The notes below the pieces were generated by a model. The model was not told where the DNA came from and did no database searches. It worked only from the letters and a program-made list of their open reading frames with translations. The translations under genes and the position numbers were made by a program. This document shows, piece by piece, positions 23,674 through 36,255 of a DNA stretch of 64,000 nucleotides; the stretch's first letter is position 1; each line of letters opens with the position of its first letter. The DNA is from Antedon mediterranea (lineage: Eukaryota > Echinodermata > Crinoidea > Comatulida > Antedonidae), in NCBI RefSeq assembly GCF_964355755.1, contig NC_092670.1, positions 20,149,201-20,213,200 of the forward strand. The letters run 5' to 3'.

Positions 23674-26600
23674 TCACTGTCCAGAGGACAACGGATGAAT
23701 CTGATTAGAAGTAAAGCAATTTGCGGACGATGTTGAAGAGGCGCCCTCAGGGGATGCAGACGAAGAAGATGCAGCTTGCACGGACGGAGATTGCACTACT
23801 GATGACCCATTTTGTCCCCGTATTCTTGATATAATGTTCACATTTGGCAAGTTCATGTTCGGTAAGTTTACACTTGGAAGGCTCGGAAGCCAGCTTCGAC
23901 GATTCGTAAAAAAGTTTCTTGTGTGTCTGGCTACAGCCTGTGGAAATGTACATGGTTGGATCCTAGCTAGGTAAGAGCCAAACTGCTTCATATAATCTGT
24001 TCAGAGTGCTAAGGAAAATATTGATTAAATTGTGTATAAATACATTGTGTTGAGGCCATAAGTTATGTCAAAGCTCACATATTAAGAAATATGACACCAT
24101 CACTACATTAATAAAAAAGACTGGTATTTGTTTGTACTTTGTGCCAGTGCTGTACATACAACTCAGACCTAGGGTATCCAGTATTGGGACAGTTTATAGT
24201 GTGTCCAGATATTGGGACAGCCCATAGTGGTCCAGATATTGGAACAGCACAATGGTGTCCAATATTGGAACAGTCTAAGCGTGTCCAGTATAGGAACAGG
24301 CCAATGGTGTCCATTTATTGGAACAGCACAATGGTGTCCAGTATTGGAACAGTCCAAAAGTGTCCAGTATTGGAACAGCACAATGGAGTCCAGTATTTTG
24401 ACAGCCCAATGGTGTCCAGTATTAGAACAGTCCATAGTGTTTCCAGATATTGGAACAGCCCAATGGAGTCCAGTATTGAGACAGCCCAATGGTGTCCAGT
24501 ATTAGAACAGTCCATAGTGTTTCCAGATATTGGAACAGCCCAATGGTGTCCAGTATTGAGACAGCCCAATGGTGTCCAGTATTGAGACAGCCCAATGGTG
24601 TCCAGTATTGAGACAGCCCAATGGCGTTCAATATTGAGACAGCCCAATGGTGTCCAGTATTGAGACAGCCCAATGGTGTTCAATATTGAGACAGTTCAAT
24701 GGTGTCCAGTATTGAGACAGCCCAATGGTGTCCAGTATTGAGACAGTCCAATGGTGTTCAATATTGAGACAGTTCAATGGTGTCCAGTATTGAGACAGCC
24801 CAATGGTGTCCAGTATTTGAACAGCCCAATGGTGTTCAATATTGAGACAGCCCAATGGTGTTCAATATTGAGACAGCCCAATGGTGTTCAATATTGAGAC
24901 AGCCCAATGGTGTTCAATATTGAGACAGTCCAATGGTGTTCAATATTGAGACAGCCCAATGGTGTTCAATATTGAGACAGCCCAATGGTGTTCAATATTG
25001 AGACAGTCCAATGGTGTACAGTATTGGAACAGCCTAAAGGGTGCCCAGTAACTGTACTATCCGTTTATTTACTTTTTATTACCATAATCTAAATAATAAA
25101 ACTTAATTACAAGAAATATATGAATTAAAGGATATATAAAACTCCATGGTGGCTGTCCTCCATTAATATACAACACATATGAAAATCCATCTTTTGCCAA
25201 TCCTTTGATGGCATAGTAATTGGGAAGATACTCATGCCGTCGAAAGTTGTGGCGTTCATAGAAACGAATCGCTGTTGTATTTGATGCAAGCACATGTAGG
25301 TACGTGGCCTTTACAGTTGAGCGTTCACTCGTACTAAGATGCGAGAGTAGATTAGTAAGTAACGCAGAAGCTGTATTTAAAAAAAAAAGTGTATATAAAT
25401 TGGTTTTCTTTTGATACAATTAAAATTCATTTTTTAAGAGTAATTGGCTCAAATTAAAAATGAATTTTTTAAGTTGCTGGTCATAACTATAGAAGTACTA
25501 GTAAAGCTATAAGAAATTCTGATTATACATAGCGGGATTATTCTAGTTGCAGTACCTATTCCTCTTCGTCTGTATTCTTTAACAACACCAAGACTCAGTA
25601 TATACGTCACTTGAGTAGAACTGGGAAAGGTAGCCGACAGGATATTAATGTCCTAAAAGATAAAGATATTATATTTTGTTACACCATAAATTCACATTAT
25701 AAATGTTGTCAAAACAATGTGACTTTAAAATGAGTAAAGGCTAGTGTTTGTTAAATAGGTCTGTAACTCATGTTTTCAAATAGCTTATAAATGGGCTAGT
25801 AAAAAGCATTGGCAACGAATGGCCGTATTCACCAATCACACTTAAAGATGTATAGTTAATCACAAAACCAACAAAATAATGTTTTCACTTATAAAATGAA
25901 AAAATAAATGGTTAAATTCTACCAAAAACCAGACTATTTTTTGTTTTTAATTTTTCAGGTAACTACATTTTTTTTTCGATTCAATTTTTGTTTAAAGTAG
26001 ATAATTATTATGTGATATTAAAATGGCATATTCAACAACAACAATTATTTTTCAGAGTGACAAGATTCAAGAAATTGTATTGGTCCACTTTAAAACAGAA
26101 ATTAGTTTTGCTTGGCATAAAATACAATACATCTTTAATGGTAAGTGTTTCCCTTAGACTAAGTGTGAATGGTGAATACAGCTACAGATTAATTGCTCTG
26201 TCAGTACACTTACTTCTCTGTGACATCTTGCTCTGGTCTTCACCTCGGCCACGATGAGACCAACAATCCTGTTCTCTAGAACAGCAGCTAGTGAAAAAAA
26301 TCTTTTATCGCTTGTAATGTCTTTATACCAAGTGTCAGGATATCTATAAACAGAATCAATAATTCAATGGTTAATTTGTATAACACATTTCAAAAGACAA
26401 GAAATCTAATAGAAGTAAACTATTGTGTAAGTTTTGATTTGCAACGACCCGACCACCGAACTATGAAATGTCAGTTCATTGTACGCATGCGGGGATATTG
26501 GGAACGCTTCTCACCTCAACATAGGTTTCATAGTTTCTAGATCCAGGTGAAAGCGCCGAAGCATCCTAATCGTAGTACTGTATAGTAGGACATAAAAAAA

Positions 26601-26842
26601 ACCCACTGCAAGATTATGGGATTACCAGTAGTAACAAGTTACCAACACATTCCCATGGATAACCATTGACTTAAAATAAATTTGTCATATATATAAGGTA
26701 CAGCTTCAACTTACTCTACGGGAAACCACTCGGAACAAAGTTTCTTCACTTCATCTAAGTCATCGTGGGAAAGAAAGCGTAATTTTAATTCATGTTTAAC
26801 CTCTGACCTTCCGCGATAGTCTGTCTTAGTGCGTGTACACAT
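23674..26842 (-). CDS. NAA60: N-alpha-acetyltransferase 60 (NAA60/NatF)
   Basis: GNAT-fold enzyme that acetylates N-termini of transmembrane proteins facing the cytosol; in animals it sits on the Golgi. Five coding exons, in order: 26715-26842, 26214-26343, 25556-25652, 25143-25370, 23674-23996, in frame to 301 residues. Landmarks: LRFLSHDDLDEVKKLC, EYPDTWYKDITSDKRFFSLA, YILSLGVVKEYRRRGIA (the acetyl-CoA R-x-x-G-x-A loop), YLHVLASNTTAIRFYE and FSYVLYINGGQPPW, all strongly NAA60-like. The C-terminal segment after PPW corresponds to the membrane-associating helices of vertebrate NAA60, then a Ser/Ala-rich tail of about 60 residues. The start at 26842 is the first ATG after an in-frame stop. The last intron holds a large minisatellite. 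Confidence 0.93.
24177..25037 (+). repeat. 26-bp minisatellite in NAA60 intron
   Basis: About 33 tandem units of roughly 26 bases, consensus near CCCAATGGTGTCCAGTATTG followed by AGACAG. Variant units swap GTCCAGTATT for GTTCAATATT, giving higher-order blocks. The left part is more diverged (GGAACAG units) and the right part more homogeneous, the pattern of expansion from one side. Confidence 0.95.
25842..26138. mobile_element. TTAA-flanked MITE family B, rearranged copy
   Basis: TTAAAGATGTATAGTTAATC at the left and ACAATACATCTTTAA at the right, about 297 bp, in a NAA60 intron. Internal order is scrambled relative to the copy at 9628. Confidence 0.75.
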
Positions 26843-27793
26843 GCAGATGACTTGTCAGAGTTCTTCACCCATTTATCGATACAGTCATCAAGCCTGTGGA
26901 AAATAGAATACTGTACTGTAGTAATTAAATATTTATTACTGTAGTGTAATAATGTTGTTAACGTTTTCCGTCTTCCGACATTACGCTTTTCACAATTTGT
27001 TTCCATTTTTTTCTGTTTATGGCAGGATGGTTTGTTATTGTGTTAGTGTCTACTTGTCCTTGTAAGTCTTTCTTTATTTGATTCATCCAGTTATTTCTTG
27101 GTAATAAACCATTATAAATAATCCATCATAAACCATGTAAATCAACCAACCAAATTTCATTTGTACCTTGTTGTAAAAGTCCCTCTTTATGTACTGTATA
27201 ACTAGCTAGGCCTAGTTCAAGGGTACAGTGGCCAATACGCTCCACACCACCACCTCAGAGTCAGACCCCAATCACTATTGCAGTAAGGCTATGCTCAGCA
27301 GGCATAGGGCCTAGAAATTATTTTAGTGTAGGCCTCCTAGTCATGGATTAAAGAAATCCATGGCCTAGGCCCTAGTGTATAGGCCTAGTTAGCTGGCCTT
27401 TGTTTGTTGTTTGTTTTGGACTGCCACCACACATTCTCTAGCTTGTGTATTGTCTTTACACATTATATACAATAATGACAAAAAACTACACTTATGATCT
27501 TACTTGATAATTAATAAACTTTTTAAAAAAATGGATGTATACAGCATTTAAACTTTAAAAAACCTAGGCCAGGTAGCCAACAAAAACATCAACGTATTCA
27601 TGAAGAGACATCGACGACCCCGACCGTGGAGGAGAGAGAGATAGAGGTTCTTCATCATAAAAACAAGTAAGTGAGCCATCTGTCGGTGGTTGTAAATGTG
27701 GTACAGTTTTGGTGAACGGTGGTGGCAGCAGCTGCTCTCTCGATTATTTATGTTTTTCTAGACTTAATATTTATATATTTAAAAATAAACAAA
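26843..27793. promoter_or_regulatory. Head-to-head NAA60 / GNPTG intergenic region
   Basis: About 950 bases separate the NAA60 start (minus) from the GNPTG start (plus), so a shared or bidirectional promoter is plausible. The stretch 27200-27400 holds many AGGCCTA words. I see no clear TATA box. That it acts as a shared promoter is inference from arrangement only. Confidence 0.4.
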
Positions 27794-30700
27794 ATGAACA
27801 CTTTAACAAAAGCACGACAGTTTATTTTAATAGGAACCATTTTTACAATTATTTTAGCCATAGGTAATGTATTAGTTTTTACAAAAAGTGTAATATTTAG
27901 ATGAAAATAAAGCCAGAACTAGCTAGGCCCTACCTCTAGCTAGCCTGGCTTACTAACTAGCTAGGCTAGGCCCTACTCAGATTGACCACCAGGACAGGTA
28001 CAAGGCCTATTTAATAATGTTTGAGTCCGTCACACTGTTCAGGTATCTCTGGCCTAGCTTATGGAATGTATGGAGGTAGGGTGTAGGCCTAGTATGCTTA
28101 GAACGCTAGGGTTACACAAACGTTTATGGAGATATAAATTGTAGTAAACAACTCTAATCTAAGTGAAAACTATTTGTATTATATTTTTTATTTTAATAAA
28201 TTTGTCAATATTATTTATTTGTCAAAATTGTGTGCATTACCATGTACCATGTGACGTCTGATGATGAACATTAAGGAATCATATATCATTTGTTTTCACA
28301 ATTTGTAGGTACAAGTGGAAGCGAGAGAGTCAAAATGAGACTTGTTCAGGAACCATCAAATTATGGGTAAGTATGAATAGGTGACTGAAGAGCTAGTTTT
28401 GCAAGTGGCTGTCAAAAACCCCATTTCCTTGTCCAACACATCACACAACCTTTCAAAAAATGTGTTTTTCATTTTTAGATATAACCAGAATATAGATGAC
28501 AATTCTGACAATTCATTAAAACCTAGAATAAAACCAGCTAATTTTACAGGTAAATTCACATAATTGATTTCTTAATTTTATTTATTCAAAGTTCTGCAAA
28601 GTAGTATAATACAAAACAAGATATAAAAAGCAAGGAAAAAAAACAGGTGATAAACATTATGGTAGTTTGTCAACCAAAAACAGACAAATAAAACAATTAT
28701 TACAATCTACTAATTACAATATCTACAAGAAAACCATAACTCAATGTTACTATTCTAAATAATGGCGATTTTTTGATTTTTGATCTATTTTCGCAATTAA
28801 ACTGTTTACCGTATATGAAACATGATCAACATTTTTTCTACTACCAGGTCCACCTCATCTTAGACGGCTAATGGGCAGATGTTTTAGTCTTGTGCAATCA
28901 TCGTAAGTTAGTTGCATTGGTTCATCTTATTTGTGTTTAAGTACCAAGAAAATCTAACAAGCTAACAGGTTTATCTGTGGCTGCAACACAATCGGTTCCA
29001 CATCCCTTAACAGACACCATGCGCTGCTGAGAATATGTAAATAGTACAGTACTGTTGCTATTTGTCGCAGCCAGACATAAGATCAAAGGTTACGAGTTCC
29101 TATCTTGGAAAGGCAAGCTCAGTGTCTTGTTAGATTGCCTTGTACTGTAAATTCTCGTCTGTACTATATTTTAAATAATTATGCACATTACTGTTGGTGA
29201 CATAAAACAGTGAATATGTTTTCTTTTTCATTACGAATTATCCTAGAGAACATAAGAAATATCAATATTTATGCTACCCATTTTAGTATGTAGTAGTACA
29301 TTTCATATGTCTCTTTACCATGTCCCATTAGATGAGAAAATTTCATTATTAGGACTAAATTTAAGCAAGGTCATTACCTTCATTGTATAGCAATAGCATT
29401 TTAATCTTTTGGCCAAGCATCTTGACAAGGATACATGGTCATTTAAGATGCTGGTATATTTATAAAATGGTCAAAGAAAAGAGCATTGATTAATTATTTT
29501 GTTGATAATAATTTTTTAATTGATTTAATCATTTTGTTTTTCTATATTTTAAGATATAAATATGAATTTTGCCCCTTTCAAAATGTTACTCAACATGAAC
29601 AAAGTATGCGTTGGAATCCTTACAGTGGTATTCTAGGGTAAGTAAAGTTTTAGCTTAAATACATAGCATATAACTTGTTACAGTCACTGCTCCAATATTT
29701 AACAGGGTTTTTTTATGTTTTTTAATTCAATTTTCAACCTTTTATATTTGATAGAATATGGCAAGAATGGGAGATACATAACAACACATTCTATGCGCTT
29801 AGGATGAAGGAAGGGGATGTTTGTGGTGACAAGGGGCGAGAGGTTACGGTAAGATTGACATTTGTTCTGGTCCTACCTTGTGCTGGCTTTATCTCATTAA
29901 GCACAATACTGTAGGTCAGCTAGTGGCTTTTGATAGGCATTGTATCTACAGTACTGTAGGATTTAATTCATATATAGTTTACATAAATAAAAGTTTGATT
30001 TTTATTTATTTATTTATTTACCAGATTTCTATAGCGCCCTTTTCATGAAAACTCATGCTCAAAGGCGCTTCACATCATAAAGACAAACATCATAAGCAAT
30101 AATTACAAAAGTAACCTCAAATTATGCGAAATAAGATTTCTTAAACTAAGTTATAAATATTCTTACTGTACATTAATTAAAATCGCATAAAATAGAAAAA
30201 TAAAATGAACGATATACAAAATAGGTCGGAATTTCTTAAACTACGATTACAAAAATACAATTTATTTACATATTAATTATTATTTAATTTATTTATTTAT
30301 TTATTTTTTTTTATTTATTTATTTATTTTTTTAAATTTTTATTTTATTTAATTAAATTGATTAAAAATTAAAAATATTATTGCACAATAATTGACCAAAC
30401 AAATTGCAGTAGAAAAATACAAGATTACAAAAATAGGCATCAATCGATTTCTTGTGCAAATTGCTGCTGTAGCACACATTCCACTATAAGAAGCTTTTGA
30501 TTTGCTACAAACTAGGAACAAGCTAGGTCAAGTGATGTCAGTCGTCTCCTAAAACTCTGTCGAGCTAGGGAGCTTGAAAGAACATCCCAACTTCCTAGCA
30601 TTTCCACAATGAATTGACATGACCTAGTTAGGTCATAGGTCGTCTCAAATCAAAAGCTCCCTTTTATCAGATAGTGGAACATATCGATTACTTACATTTC

Positions 30701-33700
30701 TGTCTTTTCTTCAGGTGAGGCTGCTTTGTGGCACAAAAAATGAGGTTACAGCTGTGAGCGAACCAGTCACTTGCAAGTATCAGATGGAATTTAAGACGCC
30801 TTTAGTGTGCCATAATCACTCTCTCCTAGGTGTGTATAATTGAACTTTCTTTTCCCCTTTTTTTGTACTCTTTTCTCTTTTTTTTCTTATCCCTGATTCA
30901 GTATATATGACTACTGTATTTCATACAGTATTATACAGTAGGTCAGTAATATCTTCATCATTTTTTCAGTGTATCCAACATTATCTGTGGAATTAAGGAA
31001 CAAATGGAATGAGTTAGAAGGACAATTGCTTGAAGAGGATATCACTCAACAGGTACAGTATTTGCTACCAGAAGAAACACTGAAATGCTAAAGCGCTCTT
31101 TACACTATCATAACATTATGTGACAAAAAAATATGATGTACCCAAATATGGACATGATGATATCATATTACTACCATATTTGGGCACATCACACTTTTTT
31201 TCATACTAGTGTAGACAAAGCTTAAAGCTTTTTGTATAGAGTTCTGCGGTGCTGACGTCACAACGGTAGGTGGCGCTGCATGGACGGTAGGTGGCGCTGC
31301 ATGGTTGCTAGCCAACCAAAAAATGCGTTCAGCCTGCCTGAGTGACTCCTAGTTCACAAATGGTTTGGAATAGGCTTATTGAAGTAGTCATTTTAAAACT
31401 TAATAATTTTCGATAAAAACAAACTAAATATTTGTTTTTAATAATCTATTTATTCTTCAATTAAAAAAAATCAAGCTAAGAGACAAATTTGATAGAAACA
31501 CAAATCTATAGTGGTTATCAAAATATAGTGTTGAACACATTTTTGGTTGGTTGCGCTAGCAACCACCCAGCGCCATCTACCGTTGTGACGTCACAACGCA
31601 GAACTCTATCTACAGAAACTTTAGCTTCTGATTTTCAATAATATTCATTGCATACAGGTAGTAGTTTCAGATCAAACACTATTAAACACCATTACACTGT
31701 CACTGTATTTATCCAAGTGTCTATATATGTATTTTTTCTATTAAACACATAAGTTCTGTTTTTAGGGCTACCAAAAACGACTAAATGAAATTTTCAAGGC
31801 TGCAGGTTATATAATGGATGAAAAGTTGCATGAGTCACTTAAAATAGAGAATGAGAAAAAGGAGAACCCTGCCAGCCAATTTTCAACACTAGAATCTTGT
31901 AGTGAGGTATGTACTTCTCATATGGACTATACTATAGATTTGTTGTTGATTATATTTAAGTTTTAGTTTTTATGTTGAATAATTATTTAATCTTCTATGT
32001 AAAATTATTATCTAAATCTTAATGAATTTCCCCGGAGTTTGGGATAATAAAATTTTATTGAATTGAATATGAAAATACATGATTGTTTATTATGTAAGAT
32101 TTGATTGACTATTTATTGATTATTGTCCAATATTAGGCCTATTGTTTACTGTATGTTGTTTTTGTAATTGTTTTCTGAGATGCATTGAAGCTACTCTATC
32201 AAATTTTATGTGAAAAAAAATATGACATCATATCACTACCATATTTGGTGCGTCAAACTTGTTTGTTTAACTAGTTTGATATATAGTGTAGACAGAGTTT
32301 ACCTTGTGAGGCACCCCTGTGTATAACATGATGTGTATATGAGTGTATTTAAAGTTGCTACGTTTGTTTCTAACAGGCACATAAAAAACTAGAAGCAGAA
32401 ATTGAGAGACTTCAAGGTCTATTATCGAAAAATAATGTTTACGGTAAGAAAGCACTTTCATCATTTTCCATTTTTAGTCTGTTAATACAGAGTATCCAAA
32501 ATGCCCTTAACATTCTCTTCTCTTGCTTCCAAATTACATGACATCACTTCCTGGAAGGTCAACTTCTCCCAGAATGACCTCTATAACTTGTGTTCTGAAA
32601 TAGATTTAATTTAAATTTAAAAGATCGTACATTTAAATTTTAAAACAAGCTTTCTATGAGCTCGAACATAAGATCATTATGTCATGCAATCTATCCCATC
32701 ATGCATTAGTATTAGTTTCTTCTATTAAGCATTATTATTCAAAATCAATTTTTTAAAACACTTTTTATCTATGTGTATTATGTAATGTGTTTTTTGTGTA
32801 CAGTTGTTGTAAGTTCGGTATCACTTCCATACATTGTATTGCAAATAATTATGGCCGAGAACCTAATGAGTTCATTCCAAAAAAACAGAGACGCACTTTG
32901 TCTTTCCTTTCCATTACTGTAGTACAGTCAGCTCTCTAAAAATCAAACACCTAAATTCAATATTTGAAACATTTTAAAGGTCTAAATGATTTTAAGATTT
33001 TCCAAAAAGGTCTGTAAAAAGTGTTTAAGGTGTTTGATTTTGAGGAGATGGACTTTTAGTCTTGATTTTTGCACATTTTGGTTTCTTTTGAATAATTCTC
33101 TATGCTTTCTAGACAATTCTACAGCAGTTACTTCAAACAAGTTACCTTGAATCTGATTGGTAAATCTCCACTATACATGTCAAAGGTCATAAAAGCCTTG
33201 TTCACATTATGCATTTCTATTTGGCAAAAGTATCTCTCAACATAATGATTTTATTGATTAATGAGATTTAAGCTGTGTGTGTCAATCACTTCTACCAACA
33301 GTTGGTTAAATATCGCTTCACCTTTGTACATATTGAGGAACAATTATATGTCCATATGAATGCATTACTTTTGTCAAATATGTTTGTAGTAATAAGAACT
33401 TGGGTTAAATGTGTGATATGAATCTATCTGCATGCCTCACAATCATTTGCATGAATTTCTAAACATCTAAATCATGAATGTGTCATTCACACTAGTATAA
33501 TTGAAATATGTTACCGTGTGTGATTGGTGAATACAGTCATGGTTCACACTAGTTATTAACCTCCTCTAAAGGGTCTTTCACACTTGTTCAGGCATGGTAC
33601 CAATCTGGTGCTGGCAAATCAAATGGAACATCATTGTTTCCATGTGGAGCGTCGTGAAAACAAAACAAAGTGTAAAAGACCCTTAAACAAGTTAAATGAC

Positions 33701-34687
33701 TCATCCTCAGTGGAAAGCCTATCACTTGATAGGTTGAAATAACTTATATATAGCGTACAGGAAAATAGATGCAAACAAACTAAGAGAAAGATAGGAAAAG
33801 GCTATGAAAGAAAAGAGTAGAGTAGAATGGAATGGACTAGCTCCCTGTCCCAAGATCCCATGGTCTATATGTGTAAACAGGTAGCATGTATCTTCCATCA
33901 GCTGCTATAACACCTCATGTATTTATAATCATAGTACTTTTTATTCTATAATTAATAGGAAATAGACATGTAAAAAAATAAAGAGAAAGAAGGTACAAAA
34001 GAAGAGAATGGAGTAGAATAGAATGGACTAGCTCCCTGTCTTAATATCCCATGAGTCTATTTGTATTACTGTGTCTGTATAAAGGTAGCATGTACCTTTC
34101 ATATCTGCAGCAATAACACCTCTCATGTATTTGTAATCATACTTTCTTATTATAAGACATATTCATGTTTATTTATTTTACTAATTCAACTTCAGTTCCT
34201 AATACTAACATTAACTATAATAAACAATTTGTATTCTGGAAATGACTTTATTATTTTTTAAGTGTAAATAAATGTGTGTGGTTGTGTATGGTAAAAATAG
34301 AAACAGTTCTGTAATCTGCATGACAACTTAATAAGTGTGGTAGTAATGATGATATAATGATGTTGGTAATTATAAAAAACAATAATAATAATTACAATAG
34401 TGATGTTGATATTAATCTGAAGAGAAATATTCTTATTATATTCAGATTGTCTGATTCTAATCTTATCGATGTAATAAGTAAGAAAGAAGGAGAAGAGATT
34501 GGCAATTGTGATTAAAACTAATATATTTTTTTTTTTATGGAAAACAAATTAACTGATTGAATTGCACTTTGCACTGCACAGCTAGCATCACATTTTGAGT
34601 TAATAATGTTTGTTTGTTTCAGGGGAAATATCCTACCATGATGATCAGCAAAGAGAGGATTTTGCTTATGCTAATTATGACATGTAA
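27794..34687 (+). CDS. GNPTG: GlcNAc-1-phosphotransferase gamma subunit (GNPTG)
   Basis: Gamma subunit of the Golgi enzyme that starts the mannose-6-phosphate tag on lysosomal hydrolases. Eleven exons: 27794-27863, 28309-28366, 28479-28549, 28848-28902, 29554-29637, 29755-29848, 30715-30829, 30970-31052, 31766-31906, 32377-32443, 34623-34687; in frame to 300 residues, close to the human length. The first exon encodes a signal peptide ([13 protein letters not shown]). The MRH-type lectin core shows [47 protein letters not shown] and [12 protein letters not shown]-like segments with conserved cysteines and N-glycosylation sites NVT and NNT. The C-terminal part ([16 protein letters not shown]) is a short coiled coil also seen in vertebrates. 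An upstream ATG at 27719 opens a different, overlapping frame and is rejected because only the 27794 start joins the downstream exons. Confidence 0.95.
30000..30360. repeat. AT-rich low-complexity block with a GCGCC hairpin word
   Basis: TTTATTTATTTA runs flank ATTTCTATAGCGCCCTTTTC...CTCAAAGGCGC (30027-30070), whose GCGCC and GGCGC arms can pair. The same word in diverged form occurs at about 19280-19330 in REXO5. GNPTG intron 6. Confidence 0.6.
31091..31221. mobile_element. MITE family A, diverged copy
   Basis: AAGCGCTCTTTACACTATCA at the left; GTGTAGACAAAGCTT at the right. Hallmark ATTACTACCATATTTGGGCA inside. GNPTG intron 8. Confidence 0.75.
31237..31608. mobile_element. Inverted-repeat element (TAGAGTTCTGCG ends)
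   Basis: About 370 bp. Left end TAGAGTTCTGCGGTGCTGAC, then GTCACAACGGTAGGTGGCGC; right end has GCGCCATCTACCGTTGTGAC, then GTCACAACGCAGAACTCTA. The inverted repeats are about 45 bases. The GGTAGGTGGCGCTGCATGG word is duplicated in tandem at the left. It lies about 10 bases from a family A MITE in GNPTG intron 8. Confidence 0.85.
32187..32299. mobile_element. MITE family A, partial copy
   Basis: CTACTCTATCAAATTTTATG at the left; GATATATAGTGTAGACAGAG at the right; shortened interior. GNPTG intron 9. Confidence 0.7.
33568..33684. mobile_element. MITE family C copy
   Basis: Left AAAGGGTCTTTCACACTTGT; right AAGTGTAAAAGACCCTT. Shares the GTCGTGAAAACAAAACA stretch with the copy at 16914. GNPTG intron 10. 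Confidence 0.8.
33775..34145 (+). repeat. Tandem segmental duplication, about 185-bp unit
   Basis: Two diverged copies in GNPTG intron 10. Both contain AGAATGGACTAGCTCCCTGTC-like words (near 33825 and 34015), then AGGTAGCATGTA and AACACCTC.CATGTATTT. No coding signal. Confidence 0.8.
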
Positions 34688-34824
34688 AGATATGAAAGAT
34701 CACACGACTAGTATTGGTTTGGGATTTGGAGATTTCTCTCTGTCTCAGAAAGCATGAGAGCTTCTTTGAAAGATGGTGAACTATATACAATTCCAAGTCA
34801 GTTCAGCAAACGTTCTTCTGAGAC

Positions 34825-35079
34825 TTAAAGATGTATTGGGGCCTTGAAAAAATAATGTTTTAAATTTTTTTTTTTAATATGCCATTTTAATGTCACATAA
34901 TATTTATTCACTTTGACCAAAAATTGGAGCGGAAAAAAATAATTTTGTAATTTTATAACTTAAAACATTTTTTGTTCGTTTTTTTTCTACGGAAGTGATT
35001 AACTAAAAAACTACAAAATGGCCTATTCAAAGTCTGATTTTGTTAATCTTCATTTTTCATGTTTTTAGGGGACAAACAC
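34825..35079. mobile_element. TTAA-flanked MITE family B, right end lost
   Basis: TTAAAGATGTATTGGGGCCT at the left. Internal ACGGAAGTGATTAACTAAAA and AAAGTCTGATTTTGTTAATC match other copies. The match fades after TTTTTAGGGGACAA. It probably lies within the GNPTG 3' UTR. Confidence 0.8.
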
Positions 35080-35752
35080 AACAATTTTTCAGTAAATTTA
35101 TGTTCATACAGTAGTAGATAGTAAGAGTATAATTTTTTAATAACTTTTTAAACATGTTTTATTCAACTTGGTTGCTTAATTATGTTTTTAATTATGCTTC
35201 TAAAAACACTTTTTGATTTACTAATCATAACAATTACTAATTTCATATTCATTTCATATTCCAAGTTTTTAAAATAGATTGTACCAAATTATTGTACATT
35301 AATTATGTTGTAAACATTGGTATTTATGTATTTGTATAAGTTGTTTTTTCTAATATTAAATATTTTGAATTAATTAATAAATGTAATTTGATGTTCCTTT
35401 CATGTTTTGTTACCCTGCACCACACATCATATAATTTGAAATTTGCTACGAAATGGAAATCTGTTTGCTTTTCGGTGACATATACAAATAATTGATGTTT
35501 ATGATTTTGCAAGGACAACGTTGCGTGGCAAAATGTTTACAGAAACCTAAACGTGCACTAGAGCCGTTCATTATCACCATTAGATATAACTTTTCCATGA
35601 AATAGTGCTAATTCAAAATGAGACGTGATGCCTAATTGATCAATCAAATTGCAAGAATACAATCAGGTGTGTTATAATAATTTATGTCAAAAAAGTAGAC
35701 TTCACTCTTTGCACTGTGCAATATTGATCTTGCACGTTAACTGTATTCAATT

Positions 35753-35949
35753 AAGCATGGTTCCCACTAGCGACGCAACGCAAGGACGTAACGCAACCAG
35801 TACTGAACGCAACGCAAGTGAATTGACCAATCACAAGGGATGGCTTATTCGCGTGTGATTGCTAACTGTCTATAACTTTGCTTGTCATTGGTTAAAACGC
35901 TTGCGTTGCGTTTACGTCCTTGCGTTACGTTCTAGTGGGAACCAAGCTT
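35753..35949. mobile_element. MITE family D (GGTTCCCACTAG ends), complete
   Basis: About 197 bp. Left AAGCATGGTTCCCACTAGCG; right CTAGTGGGAACCAAGCTT. Sub-terminal GCAACGCAAGGACGTAACGC pairs with its complement near the right end. Relatives lie at about 36755-36916 and 56255-56417. Confidence 0.9.
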
Positions 35950-36255
35950 TACTGTAGTTGCTGCAGTGTCGTAATCACTGTCTTTGAAACGCGATTGTTG
36001 ATGAAAACGCGTTTTTCACCATGATTGTCGGGAAAAAGTTACAGCCGTACAAAATAATGATTACGCAATAACGAGTATGCATTATTGTATTAAATACAAT
36101 TTATTGGAAATGTTTAAAATCAAATTAAAATGTCTTTTATTTTATAATCTATTTTTATTACACATTATCATACGTAGGCATACTATTGATAAAAATCGTT
36201 AATATTAGAATTAATAGATTACTATTTTTTAAATATTATTATCAAGTTACTAATG

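Larger units (their letters stand above)
34688..36255. other. Convergent intergenic region GNPTG / canopy-like gene
   Basis: About 1.6 kb between two convergent genes. It holds the GNPTG 3' UTR, a family B MITE and a family D MITE, with AT-rich sequence elsewhere (AATAAA near 35378). No further coding signal seen. Confidence 0.6.

Noticed and set aside
24108-24855. Overlapping open frames of 68-148 codons on both strands
   Set aside because: They are produced by the 26-bp minisatellite in the NAA60 intron; peptides are simple repeats with no domain and no splice support.
24177-25037. CRISPR-like regular repeat array
   Set aside because: Units are contiguous 26-mers without unique spacers, in a eukaryotic intron: a minisatellite.
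27719-27904. 61-codon frame starting upstream of GNPTG
   Set aside because: It overlaps the real first exon in another context; only the ATG at 27794 spliced at 27863 gives a signal peptide joined in frame to GNPTG.
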